NCBI RefSeq assembly: GCF_001648775.1
Contig: NZ_LVEJ01000010.1
Location: 1-64,000, forward strand
From: Pseudomonas fluorescens
GTDB lineage: Bacteria > Pseudomonadota > Gammaproteobacteria > Pseudomonadales > Pseudomonadaceae
DNA length: 64,000 nucleotides
Reading direction: 5' to 3'
Shown in pieces: positions 16,247 to 25,554 of the stretch. The notes under the pieces were generated by a model that saw only the letters and a list, made by a program, of their open reading frames with translations, had not been told where the DNA came from and did no database searches. The stretch's first letter is position 1; each line of letters starts with the position of its first letter. The position numbers and the translations under genes are program-made.

Positions 16247-17461
16247 ATGACGACTGCCATCAATACTGCTATGGAAAAGGGCGGCGCGGCCATTGGCGCG
16301 CAACTGGTACGCGACGTCAGCCTGCCGGCCCTGGTGCTGCACCGCGAGGCGCTGGAGCACAACATCCGCTGGATGCAGAAGTTTGTCAGCGACAGCGGCG
16401 CGCAACTCGCGCCACACGGCAAAACCAGCATGACCCCGGCACTGTTCAAGCGTCAGCTCGACGCCGGCGCATGGGGCATCACTCTGGCCAGCGCTACTCA
16501 AACCCGCGCCGCCTACGCCCACGGTGTGCGCCGGGTGCTGATGGCCAACCAATTGGTCGGCACACCGAACATGGCCTTGATTGCCGATCTGCTGGCTGAT
16601 CCATCGTTCGATTTCTATTGCATGGTCGATCATCCGGACAACGTTGCCGATCTCGGCGCTTACTTCGCCTCGCGCGGGGTCAAGCTGAACGTGATGATCG
16701 AGTACGGCGTAGTCGGTGGCCGTTGCGGTTGCCGCAGCGAGCAGGAAGTCATCGCACTGGCCAAGGCCATCAACGCGCAACCGGCGCTGGCTTTGACCGG
16801 CATCGAAGGTTACGAAGGGGTGATTCACGGCGATCATGCGGTCAGCGGCATTCGCGAATTCGCCGCATCACTGGTGCGCCTGGCGGTGCAGTTGCAAGAC
16901 AGCGGCGCGTTTGCCATCGGTAAGCCGATCATCACGGCCTCGGGTTCGGCCTGGTATGACCTGATTGCCGAATCGTTCGAAGCACAGAACGCCGCCGGGC
17001 GTTTCCTCAGCGTGTTGCGTCCGGGCAGCTACGTCGCCCACGACCATGGCATCTACAAAGAAGCGCAGTGCTGCGTGCTCGATCGCCGCAGTGATTTGCA
17101 CGAAGGTCTGCGCCCGGCACTGGAAGTCTGGGCACACGTGCAGTCGCTGCCCGAGCCGGGCTTTGCAGTGATCGCGCTGGGCAAGCGTGATGTCGCGTTC
17201 GATGCCGGTTTGCCAGTGCCGTTGTTGCGTTACAAGGCCGGCGCGTTGCCGGCGGTGGGTGATGACGTCGGTGCGTGTAAAGTCACGGCGGTGATGGATC
17301 AGCACGCGTTCATGACGGTGGCGCCGGGCGTTGAGTTGCGCGTGGGTGACATCATTTCCTTTGGCACATCGCATCCGTGCCTGACGTTCGACAAGTGGCG
17401 TGTTGGGTTGTTGGTGGATGAGCAGTTGTCGGTGATCGAGAGCATGGAGACTTGTTTCTAA
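16247..17461 (+). CDS. PLP-dependent amino acid deaminase (D-serine dehydratase-like fold)
   Basis: A 404-residue enzyme of the alanine racemase N-terminal/DSD1-like family (COG3616 type). The PLP-lysine strand is QLAPHGKTSMTP (Lys near residue 52). Later segments GGRCGCRSEQ and TASGSAWYDLI suit the phosphate-binding barrel, and the C-terminal HAFM plus SFGTSHPCLTFDKW match the zinc-binding His/Cys region of eukaryotic-type D-serine dehydratases. It catalyses dehydrative or eliminative deamination of an amino acid. With RidA and a KDG-type kinase next door, D-glucosaminate is a plausible substrate giving 2-keto-3-deoxygluconate. The start is chosen by AGGAG at 16235-16239. Confidence 0.85.
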   Translation: MTTAINTAMEKGGAAIGAQLVRDVSLPALVLHREALEHNIRWMQKFVSDSGAQLAPHGKTSMTPALFKRQLDAGAWGITLASATQTRAAYAHGVRRVLMANQLVGTPNMALIADLLADPSFDFYCMVDHPDNVADLGAYFASRGVKLNVMIEYGVVGGRCGCRSEQEVIALAKAINAQPALALTGIEGYEGVIHGDHAVSGIREFAASLVRLAVQLQDSGAFAIGKPIITASGSAWYDLIAESFEAQNAAGRFLSVLRPGSYVAHDHGIYKEAQCCVLDRRSDLHEGLRPALEVWAHVQSLPEPGFAVIALGKRDVAFDAGLPVPLLRYKAGALPAVGDDVGACKVTAVMDQHAFMTVAPGVELRVGDIISFGTSHPCLTFDKWRVGLLVDEQLSVIESMETCF

Positions 17462-17484
17462 GGCTTGAAACCGAGTCGCGGCCA

Positions 17485-17550
17485 TTCGCGAGCAAGCTCG
17501 CTCCCACAGGTGAAATGCATTCCAAGTGTGGGAGCGAGCCTGCTCGCGAA
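17485..17550. repeat. REPIN
   Basis: Inverted REP arms (17485-17508 with AA centre, 17527-17550 with CC centre). It lies between the deaminase gene and the kinase gene, 43 bases before the kinase start. Confidence 0.93.
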
Positions 17551-17592
17551 GGCGTCCGATCAAACGCCACTGAATCAACAGAGACCCCTTAC

Positions 17593-18525
17593 ATGAACAC
17601 CCTTAGCCCCCTGGGCCCGAACATTCCGCGTATCGCCCTGATCGGCGAATGCATGATTGAACTGCAGCAGCGCGCCGACGGCAGCCTGCAGCAAAGCTTC
17701 GGCGGTGACACGCTCAACACTGCGGTCTATCTGTCCCGCGCCTTGGGCGACAAGGCACAGGTCGATTACGTCACCGCGCTGGGCGATGACAGTTTCAGCG
17801 ACGCCATGTGCCAGATCTGGTCCGACGAAGGCATCGGCCTCGAACGGGTCCAGCGCCTGCCCGGACGTTTGCCGGGCCTGTACTGCATTCAGACCGACGC
17901 CAATGGTGAGCGGCGTTTCCTCTACTGGCGCAACGAGGCGGCGGTTCGCGACTGCTTCACCACCGCGGCTGCCGAACCGATTCTGGCTGCGCTGCCTGAT
18001 TACGACGTGTTGTATTTCAGCGGCATCACCCTGGCCGTGCTCGGTGCGCTGGGCCGTGAGCGTTTGATCCAGACTCTGATTGAAGCGCGCGAGCGTGATG
18101 CGCGGATCGTTTTCGACAACAACTATCGGCCACGGCTTTGGGCCTCAGTAGAAGATGCGCGCGTGGCGTATCGCAGTGTGTTGCCCTACGTTGATCTGGC
18201 GTTGCTGACGGTGGATGACGAACAGGCGCTGTTCGGTTTCGCCGATTGCGATGCGGTGTTTGATGCTTACGCGCAGTTCGGCACCGCGGAAGTGGTGCTC
18301 AAACGGGGGGCCGAGGCGTGTCTGATTCAGTGTGACGGCGAAACGTTTGAAGTGCCGGCGCAGAAGGTCGAGAAGGTGGTAGACACCACAGCGGCGGGGG
18401 ATTCGTTCAGTGCGGCGTATTTGGCCAGTCGCTTGATGGGGGACGGTCCGGCGGAGGCTGCGCTGGCGGGGCATGTGTTGGCGAGCCGGGTGATTCAGGT
18501 ACCCGGAGCGTTGATTCCGAAATAG
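17593..18525 (+). CDS. kdgK: PfkB-family sugar kinase, 2-keto-3-deoxygluconate kinase-like
   Basis: A 310-residue ribokinase/PfkB fold. The N-terminal signature is IGECMIELQQ with FGGDTLNTAVYLSR; the C-terminal catalytic motif is VDTTAAGDSFSAAY, with Asp as base. The YWRNEAAVRD and DNNYRPRLW segments are typical of KDG kinases. The product would be 2-keto-3-deoxy-6-phosphogluconate for the Entner-Doudoroff aldolase. The reading frame is open back to 17452 through a REPIN, but ATG 17593 is where homologous sequence begins. The substrate assignment comes from family resemblance and context. Confidence 0.87.
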   Translation: MNTLSPLGPNIPRIALIGECMIELQQRADGSLQQSFGGDTLNTAVYLSRALGDKAQVDYVTALGDDSFSDAMCQIWSDEGIGLERVQRLPGRLPGLYCIQTDANGERRFLYWRNEAAVRDCFTTAAAEPILAALPDYDVLYFSGITLAVLGALGRERLIQTLIEARERDARIVFDNNYRPRLWASVEDARVAYRSVLPYVDLALLTVDDEQALFGFADCDAVFDAYAQFGTAEVVLKRGAEACLIQCDGETFEVPAQKVEKVVDTTAAGDSFSAAYLASRLMGDGPAEAALAGHVLASRVIQVPGALIPK

Positions 18526-18555
18526 GTTTTGTATGGCCGCTTGCTGCGCAATCGG

Positions 18556-18620
18556 TTCGCGAGCAGGCTCGCTCCCACAGGGGAATGCATTTCAAAATGT
18601 AGGAGTGAGCCTGCTCGTGA
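18556..18620. repeat. REPIN with one decayed arm
   Basis: The left arm at 18556-18579 is a good REP. The right arm (18598-18620) reads GTAGGAGTGAGCCTGCTCGTGA, with several changes from the consensus. It lies in the convergent gap between kdgK and the parvulin gene. Confidence 0.88.
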
Positions 18621-18641
18621 TAGGGCCCGAAAGGCAACCAT

Positions 18642-18917
18642 TCAATCGCGGTAAAACACCTGCACCAGGTGATAACCGAATTTGCTCTTGATCGGCCCAT
18701 GCACCGTGCGCAGCGGCTTTTTGAAGATCACCGCATCAATCGCGCCGACCATCTGCCCCGGCCGCACTTCACCCAGATCTCCACCGCGCTTGCCGGACGG
18801 GCAGGTCGAAAATTTCTTTGCCAGCACATCAAACGCTTCACCCTTGGCGATGCGTTGTTTGAGCTGTTCGGCCTCTTCGGCGGTTTTCACCAGAATGTGG
18901 CGGGCTTGGGCTTTCAT
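18642..18917 (-). CDS. Parvulin-type peptidyl-prolyl isomerase (PpiC-like)
   Basis: A 91-residue single-domain parvulin. It has the start ARHILVKTAEEAEQL, the centre CPSGKRGGDLGEV with the family's Gly-rich turn, MVGAIDAVIFKK and a C-terminal FGYHLVQV. There is no signal peptide, so it should be cytoplasmic like E. coli PpiC. A second, related copy is encoded at 34453-34734. No operon partner is seen. Confidence 0.92.
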   Translation of the reverse strand: MKAQARHILVKTAEEAEQLKQRIAKGEAFDVLAKKFSTCPSGKRGGDLGEVRPGQMVGAIDAVIFKKPLRTVHGPIKSKFGYHLVQVFYRD

Positions 18918-18968
18918 CGTGCGATACCTGATAACGGGGTGACGGCGGGGCGCGGATTATGCCTCAAG

Positions 18969-21506
18969 TCACGGGGTTTGACTGATCATCGTGCGGATCT
19001 TGCTGGCGAGTAACTCAATGGCAAACGGTTTGGCGACCATGTCCATGCCGTCTTCGAGAAAGCCCTGACGTTCGGCCGCTTTCTGCGCGTAGCCGGTCAT
19101 GAACAGCACTTTCAGGCTCGGGCGATGCTGCCGGGCAATTTCCGCCAGCTGGCGCCCGTTCATGCCCGGCAGACCGACGTCAGTGACCAACAGGTCGACG
19201 CGCAGATCCGATTCCAGCAGCGGCAGGGCGGTCTTCGCGTCTTCGGCTTCGAACGCCCGATAACCGAGCTCCTTGAGCAGATCGAGCACCAGCATGCGCA
19301 CCGCCGGATCATCCTCGACGACCAGCACCGTTTCGCCGGCTGCCGTGGCCGAGAGCGGCTCGACGCTCGTGGCTGTTGGCCGCTGCGCTTGCAGCGCATG
19401 CAGCCGCGGCAGGTACAGGCGCACGCAGGTGCCTTGACCGGGCAAGCTGTCGAGGCTGACGTGCCCGCCCGATTGCTGGGCGAAGCCGTAAATCATCGAC
19501 AAGCCCAGGCCAGTGCCTTGACCGATAGGTTTGGTGGTGAAAAACGGATCGAATGCCTTGGCCCTGACCGATGGCGTCATGCCGGTGCCATTATCACTGA
19601 CCGCCAGCATCAGATAGTCACCGGCCTTCACCGGTTCCAGTGTGGTGATGTCACTGCCGTCGAGGTAGACATTGGCCGTTTCGATCAGCAGTTCTCCGCC
19701 GTCGGGCATCGCGTCGCGGGCGTTGATCACCAGATTGAGCAGGGCGTTTTCCAGTTGACTGACGTCGGTGCTGACCGGCCACAGATCTTGCGCCAGTTTC
19801 AATCTGAGTTCGATCGGATCGCCCTTGGTCCGCCGGATCAGGTCTTCCAGCGAGGCAATCAGCTCGTTGACGTTGAGCTGTTTGCGGTCCAGTGACTGGC
19901 GCCGGGAGAACGCCAGCAAACGGTGGGTCAGGGCCGCCGCGCGATTGGCCGATGACACCGCAGCTTCGGTGAAACGCCCGATCTCGTTGGCCCGCCCGTT
20001 GGCAATGTAGCGCTGCATCAAGTCGAGGCTGCCGATGATTCCGGTGAGCATGTTGTTGAAGTCGTGGGCAATGCCGCCGGTGAGCTGGCCGACCGCTTCC
20101 ATCTTCTGGGCATGGCGCAATGCATCTTCGGCGCGCTCGCGCTCGAACATTTCGTTCTGCAGACGCTGATTGGCCTGGGCCAATTGCTCGGTGCGGGCGC
20201 TGACGCGTTCTTCCAGTGTTTCGTTGAGATTACGCAGCGCTTCTTCGGTTTTCTTGCGCTCGGTTTCGTCGATGACAAAGATGTAGAAACCGTTGACCGC
20301 GCCATCTGCACCGTGGCGCGGCAGGTAGTTCATCAACGCATGGCGGCTGCTGCCATCACGGTGGGTGGTGTACAGACTGAACGAACATGGCCGGCCGGAC
20401 AGCGCTTCGGCAATGTACGGCGCGCGCAGGAAATAGGCTTCTTCACCGATCACTTCGCGAATGGTGCGGCCATAGAGTTCCTGCGGCGTCAGCCCATACC
20501 AGTCGAGATAGGCGGCGTTGTTCAGGCGAAAGCGTTCTTCGTGATCGACATAACTGATCAGGATCGGCATGGCGTTGATGATCAGTTGCAGTTCTGTCTG
20601 GCTTTGGCGCAACGCCTGCTCGGTGTGTTTGCGCTCGGTCAGGTCCAGGGCCGCGCCGAGGAAACGCACGGGCCGACCGTGGTGATCCTTGTAGCAACGG
20701 CCACGGGCAAACACCCAGCGCAACTCACCGTCAGGTTGCAGCAGACGATACTCCTCGGCGTATTCGGTGCCGTGGGTGATGCAGTGTTTGATGCTGCGGG
20801 CGATCAACGCGCGGTCTTCCGGGTGCACGCCCTGCAAGTAATCCGTGATGGGTAAGCGGCTGGCCTGCGTCGGATCGACGCCATGCAACTGGGCAAAATG
20901 CGCATCGGCGATGAAGCGATCTTCGCCGATGTCCCAATCCCAGGTGCCCACGGCGTCGGTGGCGGCCAGGGCCAGTTGCAGGCGCTCTTCGGTTTGCCGT
21001 TGCGCCTTGAGGCTGTCTTCGGAGCGTTGCTGCAATTCCAGTGCGATGCGCCGGCGTTCGTTGGTTTCAATCGCGGTGACCAGAATGCCGGCGACCTGCG
21101 CGGTTTCATCGCGAATCGGGCTGTAGGTCAAATCCAGCCAGAAGTCGCAATCCTTGCCGTCACGCTGCAGGGTAAAGCGTCGTTCGCTGTAGGTGCGCAC
21201 TTGGCCTTGTAGGACGGCGCTGTAAATTGGGTCAGTAAAGTCGCGAAGTTCTGGCCATATAAGGTGTGCCGGCTGTCCGAAAGCGTGCGGATGCTTGCTG
21301 CCGGCAAGCATGGCGAAGCCGTTGTTGTAGATCTGCGTGAGTTGCGGCCCCCACAGCAGCAGCATCGGCATCGGCGAATGCAGCACGATGTCCACCGCGG
21401 TACGCAGGCTTTGCGGCCATTGACTGGCGTCGCCCAGTGCCGTGCTGTTCCAGTCAGTGCGGGCAATCAGCGCCTGAGCGTCGTCGTGGGTGGGTACAGC
21501 GTTCAT
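18969..21506 (-). CDS. PAS-containing hybrid sensor histidine kinase with receiver domain
   Basis: A protein of 845 residues. The order appears to be three PAS/PAC sensor modules (about 20-155, 185-300 and 300-425), a coiled coil ([18 protein letters not shown]), HisKA with [17 protein letters not shown] (phospho-His), HATPase_c with DNGTGM and [12 protein letters not shown], and a C-terminal receiver ([13 protein letters not shown], Asp in [13 protein letters not shown]). There are no membrane helices, so it is a soluble kinase. The start at 21506 has AGGA eight bases upstream; an ATG at 21524 is in frame. No cognate response regulator adjoins, and the signal is unknown. Confidence 0.9.
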   Translation of the reverse strand: MNAVPTHDDAQALIARTDWNSTALGDASQWPQSLRTAVDIVLHSPMPMLLLWGPQLTQIYNNGFAMLAGSKHPHAFGQPAHLIWPELRDFTDPIYSAVLQGQVRTYSERRFTLQRDGKDCDFWLDLTYSPIRDETAQVAGILVTAIETNERRRIALELQQRSEDSLKAQRQTEERLQLALAATDAVGTWDWDIGEDRFIADAHFAQLHGVDPTQASRLPITDYLQGVHPEDRALIARSIKHCITHGTEYAEEYRLLQPDGELRWVFARGRCYKDHHGRPVRFLGAALDLTERKHTEQALRQSQTELQLIINAMPILISYVDHEERFRLNNAAYLDWYGLTPQELYGRTIREVIGEEAYFLRAPYIAEALSGRPCSFSLYTTHRDGSSRHALMNYLPRHGADGAVNGFYIFVIDETERKKTEEALRNLNETLEERVSARTEQLAQANQRLQNEMFERERAEDALRHAQKMEAVGQLTGGIAHDFNNMLTGIIGSLDLMQRYIANGRANEIGRFTEAAVSSANRAAALTHRLLAFSRRQSLDRKQLNVNELIASLEDLIRRTKGDPIELRLKLAQDLWPVSTDVSQLENALLNLVINARDAMPDGGELLIETANVYLDGSDITTLEPVKAGDYLMLAVSDNGTGMTPSVRAKAFDPFFTTKPIGQGTGLGLSMIYGFAQQSGGHVSLDSLPGQGTCVRLYLPRLHALQAQRPTATSVEPLSATAAGETVLVVEDDPAVRMLVLDLLKELGYRAFEAEDAKTALPLLESDLRVDLLVTDVGLPGMNGRQLAEIARQHRPSLKVLFMTGYAQKAAERQGFLEDGMDMVAKPFAIELLASKIRTMISQTP

Positions 21507-21637
21507 CGCGTAAGTCCTGGGCATCGTTCGGTGAGGCGGCGTCTACTATCCTTCGGGAGGGTAGACGCACAATGTACCGCTGCGTCACGACAGCGGGCCA
21601 TCTCTGATTACTGAAAGCTTCGTAGGTGAATTTGACC

Positions 21638-22744
21638 ATGGAAATCGATGCGCTGTTAACACGCCTGGCCAGTCAGCACGGTTCGGACCTGTTCTTGTCC
21701 ACCGGAGCGCCGCCCAGCGCGCGATTTCAAGGCGTGTTGACGCCGTTGGCCGAGGAGCCGTTCAAACCCGGTGACGTCGCTGCCATTGCCAACTCCCTGA
21801 TGGACGCCGAACAGCGTCGGGAGTTCGATCGGGATCTGGAAATGAACCTGGCCATCTCGCGCGCCGGCATCGGACGTTTTCGGGTCAATCTGTTTAAACA
21901 GCGCAATGACGTGTCGATCGTGATCCGCAACGTCAAACTCGATATTCCACGCTTCGAAGACCTCAAACTGCCGCCGGTATTGCTGGAGACAGTGATGCTT
22001 AAACAAGGCTTGATTCTGTTCGTCGGCGCCACCGACTCCGGTAAGTCGACGTCACTGGCGGCGTTGATCGATCACCGCAATCGCCACAGTCGCGGGCACA
22101 TCATCACCATTGAAGACCCTATCGAGTACATCCACCGCCATCGGCTGTCGATCATCAATCAGCGCGAAGTCGGCGTTGACACCCGCAGCTTTCACGCCGC
22201 GTTGAAAAACACCCTGCGCCAGGCCCCCGACGTGGTACTGATCGGCGAAATTCGCGACCGCGAGACCATGGAGCACGCACTGGCGTTTGCCGAAACCGGG
22301 CATCTGGTGCTTTCGACGCTGCATGCCAATAACGCCAATCAGGCCTTGGAGCGAATCATCAATCTGTTCCCCGAAGAACGCCGGCCGCAGTTGTTGCATG
22401 CGTTGGGCAACAATCTGAAAGCCTTTATCTCGCAGCGGCTGGTACGCACGATTGATGGGCAGCGGCGGGCGGCTGTCGAGGTCATGCTGGGATCGCCGAC
22501 CATCGCTGATCTGATCCGGCGCAATGAACTGAGTGAGTTGAAAGTCATGATGGAAAAGTCCGCGGAGCTGGGCATGCAGACCTTCGACGCGGCGCTACAC
22601 GCTTTGGTCGTCGAAGGTTCGATCAGCGAGGACGAAGCGCTCAAACATGCCGATTCGGTGAACAACCTGCGTCTGCGCCTCAAGCTGCAGGCCGATGCTG
22701 CACCGGCGCCACCCGCCTCGGGTGAGTGGGGCCTGATGGACTGA
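21638..22744 (+). CDS. PilT/PilU-family ATPase, stand-alone
   Basis: A 368-residue type IV pilus retraction-type ATPase. Walker A is GATDSGKSTS (GxxxxGKS kept, with Asp where Gly is usual), the Asp box TIEDPIEYIH, Walker B VVLIGEIRDRETM and the His box GHLVLSTLHANNANQALERII. Overall it looks closer to PilU than PilT, with an extended C-terminus. The start at 21638 is set by AGGTGA upstream. It sits alone, away from other pilus genes, and could be an accessory retraction or twitching-related ATPase. Confidence 0.88.
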   Translation: MEIDALLTRLASQHGSDLFLSTGAPPSARFQGVLTPLAEEPFKPGDVAAIANSLMDAEQRREFDRDLEMNLAISRAGIGRFRVNLFKQRNDVSIVIRNVKLDIPRFEDLKLPPVLLETVMLKQGLILFVGATDSGKSTSLAALIDHRNRHSRGHIITIEDPIEYIHRHRLSIINQREVGVDTRSFHAALKNTLRQAPDVVLIGEIRDRETMEHALAFAETGHLVLSTLHANNANQALERIINLFPEERRPQLLHALGNNLKAFISQRLVRTIDGQRRAAVEVMLGSPTIADLIRRNELSELKVMMEKSAELGMQTFDAALHALVVEGSISEDEALKHADSVNNLRLRLKLQADAAPAPPASGEWGLMD

Positions 22745-22750
22745 GTGGCC

Positions 22751-24706
22751 TCAGTCCCTGAGTTCAACACGGTCGCGAAATTGCTCCAGCGCTTGCGGGT
22801 TAGCCAGAGCGTCGGTGTTTTTCACCGGTTGCCCATGCACCACGTTTCTCACGGCAAGCTCAACGATCTTGCCGCTGATGGTGCGCGGTATATCGGTGAC
22901 GGCAACGATTTTCGCCGGCACATGCCGCGGTGTGGTGTTGGCTCGGATCACTTGGCGGATCTGCGCTTGCAGTGGCTCATCCAGTTCGATGCCTTCCTGC
23001 AAGCGCACAAACAGCACCACACGTACGTCGTCCTGCCACTGTTGGCCAATGGCGACGCTGTCGAGTACCTGCGGGACTTTCTCCACTTGCCGATAAATCT
23101 CTGCGGTGCCGATGCGCACACCGCCGGGGTTGAGCACCGCATCAGAGCGGCCGTGAATCATCATGGCGCCGTGGTGCAGTTGTTCGGCGTAATCGCCTTG
23201 CGCCCAGACACCGGGGAAAAGGCTGAAATAGGATTGCTGCAGTTTGCTGCCATCCGGGTCATTCCACAGGCCTATCGGTATCGCCGGAAAGTGCCGGGTA
23301 CAGACCAACTCACCTTTCTCGCCGATCACGAGTTGACCGGCGTCATTCCACACTTCCACGGCCATGCCAAGACTCTTGCCCATGATCTCGCCGCGCCTGA
23401 CCGGTGACAGCGGGTTGCCGTTGACGAAGCACGAGACGATGTCCGTGCCACCGGACATCGAGGCCAGGCACACGTCGGTTTTGAAGTCTCGGTAGACGTA
23501 GTCGTAACTTTGCGGCGACAGGGCTGATCCGGTGCAGAGCAGGGTCTTCAGGCTGCCCAGATCATGGCTTTCGCGCGGTGTGCAGCCACTGCTTTCGAGT
23601 GTCGCAAGGAACTTGGGACTGGTGCCGAACACGGTGATGCGTTCGTCGTCGATCAGGTCGAGCAAACGCGCAGGGTCGGGATGAAACGGTGAGCCGTCGT
23701 ACAGCACCACGGCGCTGCCCACCGCCAGGGCCGAGACCAGCCAGTTCCACATCATCCAGCCACAGGTGGTGTAGTAGAACAACCGGTCGCCGGGGCCAAG
23801 ATCACAATGCAGACCGTGCTCCTTGACGTGTTGCAGCAGCACGCCGCCGGTGCTGTGGACGATGCATTTCGGCACGCCGGTGGTGCCGCTCGAATACAGC
23901 ACGTAAAGCGGATGATCAAACGGCACCGCGACAAAATCCGGTTCGCCAGCGGCTTGGTAAAAGTCATCCCACAGGCTGACTTCGGCGTGGGTGCGGTAAT
24001 CCGCGACGCGGGCCTGTGGGCGTGCGTACGGCACGATGATCAACTGTTGCAGCGAGGGCAGTTGTTGCAGGATTTCGTTGAGCTTGCCGGTCTGGTCTAT
24101 TTCTTTACCGGCGTAGCGATAGCCGGCGCAGGTGATCAACACTTTAGGCTCGATCTGGCCGAAACGGTCGATCACGCCGTGGGTGCCGAAGTCCGGCGAC
24201 GAGCACGACCAGATCGCCCCAAGGCTGGTGGTGGCCAACATTGCGACCAGGGTTTGCCAGGTGTTGGGCATGCACGCTGCCACCCGATCGCCGAGGCCGA
24301 CGCCGCAGGCTTGCAAACTGGCCTGAAAGCCAGCGACCTGTTCGGCCAGCTCAGCCCAGGTCAACTGTTCACGCTGGCCGTTTTCCGCCACGGCGATGAC
24401 TGCCACGGCATCGTCGCGACGGCGCAACAGGTGTTCGGCAAAGTTCAGCGTGGCGCCGGGAAACCATGTAGCGCTGGGCATCTGTGGGCCTTCACGCAGC
24501 ACGGCGTCGGGCTGGCTGTGGAAGCGAATATCGAAGCAGTCGACGATGGCTTGCCAGAATTCACTGCGCTGCTCGATGCTCCATTGGTGCAGGGCAGGGT
24601 AGTCGTCAAGGTGCAGCGAATGACGCTGATTGACCGCGCGCCGAAAGGTGTCCATGCGCGACTTGGCGATGCGCTCGGCATCGGGTTGCCAGAGAATCCC
24701 GGACAT
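22751..24706 (-). CDS. aacS: Acetoacetyl-CoA synthetase
   Basis: A 651-residue ANL-superfamily acyl-CoA ligase, activating acetoacetate with ATP and CoA. It has the adenylate motif YSSGTTGVPKCIVHS, the acetoacetate-CoA ligase feature WMMWNWLVSALAVGSAVVLYDGSP, the hinge DAVLNPGGVRIGTAEIYR, and the C-terminal catalytic Lys in RTISGKIVELAVRNVV. The length matches the family. It is the last gene after hbdH and the GntP permease on the same strand (67 bases after hbdH), giving permease, dehydrogenase and ligase for 3-hydroxybutyrate use. Confidence 0.95.
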   Translation of the reverse strand: MSGILWQPDAERIAKSRMDTFRRAVNQRHSLHLDDYPALHQWSIEQRSEFWQAIVDCFDIRFHSQPDAVLREGPQMPSATWFPGATLNFAEHLLRRRDDAVAVIAVAENGQREQLTWAELAEQVAGFQASLQACGVGLGDRVAACMPNTWQTLVAMLATTSLGAIWSCSSPDFGTHGVIDRFGQIEPKVLITCAGYRYAGKEIDQTGKLNEILQQLPSLQQLIIVPYARPQARVADYRTHAEVSLWDDFYQAAGEPDFVAVPFDHPLYVLYSSGTTGVPKCIVHSTGGVLLQHVKEHGLHCDLGPGDRLFYYTTCGWMMWNWLVSALAVGSAVVLYDGSPFHPDPARLLDLIDDERITVFGTSPKFLATLESSGCTPRESHDLGSLKTLLCTGSALSPQSYDYVYRDFKTDVCLASMSGGTDIVSCFVNGNPLSPVRRGEIMGKSLGMAVEVWNDAGQLVIGEKGELVCTRHFPAIPIGLWNDPDGSKLQQSYFSLFPGVWAQGDYAEQLHHGAMMIHGRSDAVLNPGGVRIGTAEIYRQVEKVPQVLDSVAIGQQWQDDVRVVLFVRLQEGIELDEPLQAQIRQVIRANTTPRHVPAKIVAVTDIPRTISGKIVELAVRNVVHGQPVKNTDALANPQALEQFRDRVELRD

Positions 24707-24773
24707 TGGTTTGCCTCTTTTTATCTGAATCGTACAGGTTCAGGATCACACCGAACCTGTGCAGGAATGGGGC

Positions 24774-25547
24774 TTACTGCGCCAGCCATCCACCATCAAT
24801 ATTCCACGCTGCGCCACGCACCTGACTGCCGGCCTCACTGCACAGAAACAACACCAATTCCCCCAGATGTTGCGGCGTGACGAACTCCAGCGACGGCTGT
24901 TTTTCCGCTAGCAGATCATGCTGCGCCTGCTGCGGATCGACGCCCTTGGCCGCACGATCATCGATCTGCTTTTGCACCAATGGGGTCAACACCCAGCCCG
25001 GGCAGATTGCGTTGCAAGTGACATTACTGGTGGCGGTTTCCAGACCGATCACTTTGGTCAGGCCGATCACGCCGTGCTTGGCGGCAACATAAGCCGCTTT
25101 ACCGGTCGAGCCGACTTGGCCGTGCACGGAGGCGATATTGATGATCCGCCCCCAACCTTTGGCGCGCATGCCCGGCAGGCTCAACCGGGAGCTGTGAAAC
25201 ACCGAAGACAGATTGATCGCAATGATCGAGTCCCAGCGCTCCACCGGGAATTCCTCGACCGCCGCAACATGCTGAATGCCAGCATTGTTGACCAGAATAT
25301 CGACCCCGCCGAACTCGCGCTCGGCATAGGCGATCATCTCGGCAATCTGTGCCGGGTCACTGACGTCGGCGGGATGATGGCCGACCTTGCCGCCGTATTG
25401 CCCGACTTCGGCGATGACGGTGCAAGCATCGCCAAACCCGTTGAGAATCAGGTTGGCGCCAGCCTTGGCCAGGCTCAGTGCAATGCCCAGACCGATGCCG
25501 CTGGTGGAGCCGGTGACCAGTGCGGTTTTGCCCGAAAGAGTCGTCAT
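24774..25547 (-). CDS. bdhA: D-3-hydroxybutyrate dehydrogenase
   Basis: A 257-residue short-chain dehydrogenase. The NAD site is VTGSTSGIGLGIA, the NNAG motif is VNNAGIQHV, the catalytic Ser is in NIASVHG and the Tyr/Lys pair in YVAAKHG. The C-terminal QVRGAAWNIDGGWLAQ is typical of 3-hydroxybutyrate dehydrogenases. It oxidises D-3-hydroxybutyrate to acetoacetate. The start at 25547 has GAGGT upstream; the permease stop lies 7 bases before it, so they are co-transcribed. Confidence 0.94.
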   Translation of the reverse strand: MTTLSGKTALVTGSTSGIGLGIALSLAKAGANLILNGFGDACTVIAEVGQYGGKVGHHPADVSDPAQIAEMIAYAEREFGGVDILVNNAGIQHVAAVEEFPVERWDSIIAINLSSVFHSSRLSLPGMRAKGWGRIINIASVHGQVGSTGKAAYVAAKHGVIGLTKVIGLETATSNVTCNAICPGWVLTPLVQKQIDDRAAKGVDPQQAQHDLLAEKQPSLEFVTPQHLGELVLFLCSEAGSQVRGAAWNIDGGWLAQ

Positions 25548-25554
25548 GAATACC

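Noticed and set aside
17452-17592. Extended N-terminus of the KDG kinase
   Set aside because: The extra codons are encoded by a REPIN; homologous sequence and a sensible start begin at 17593.
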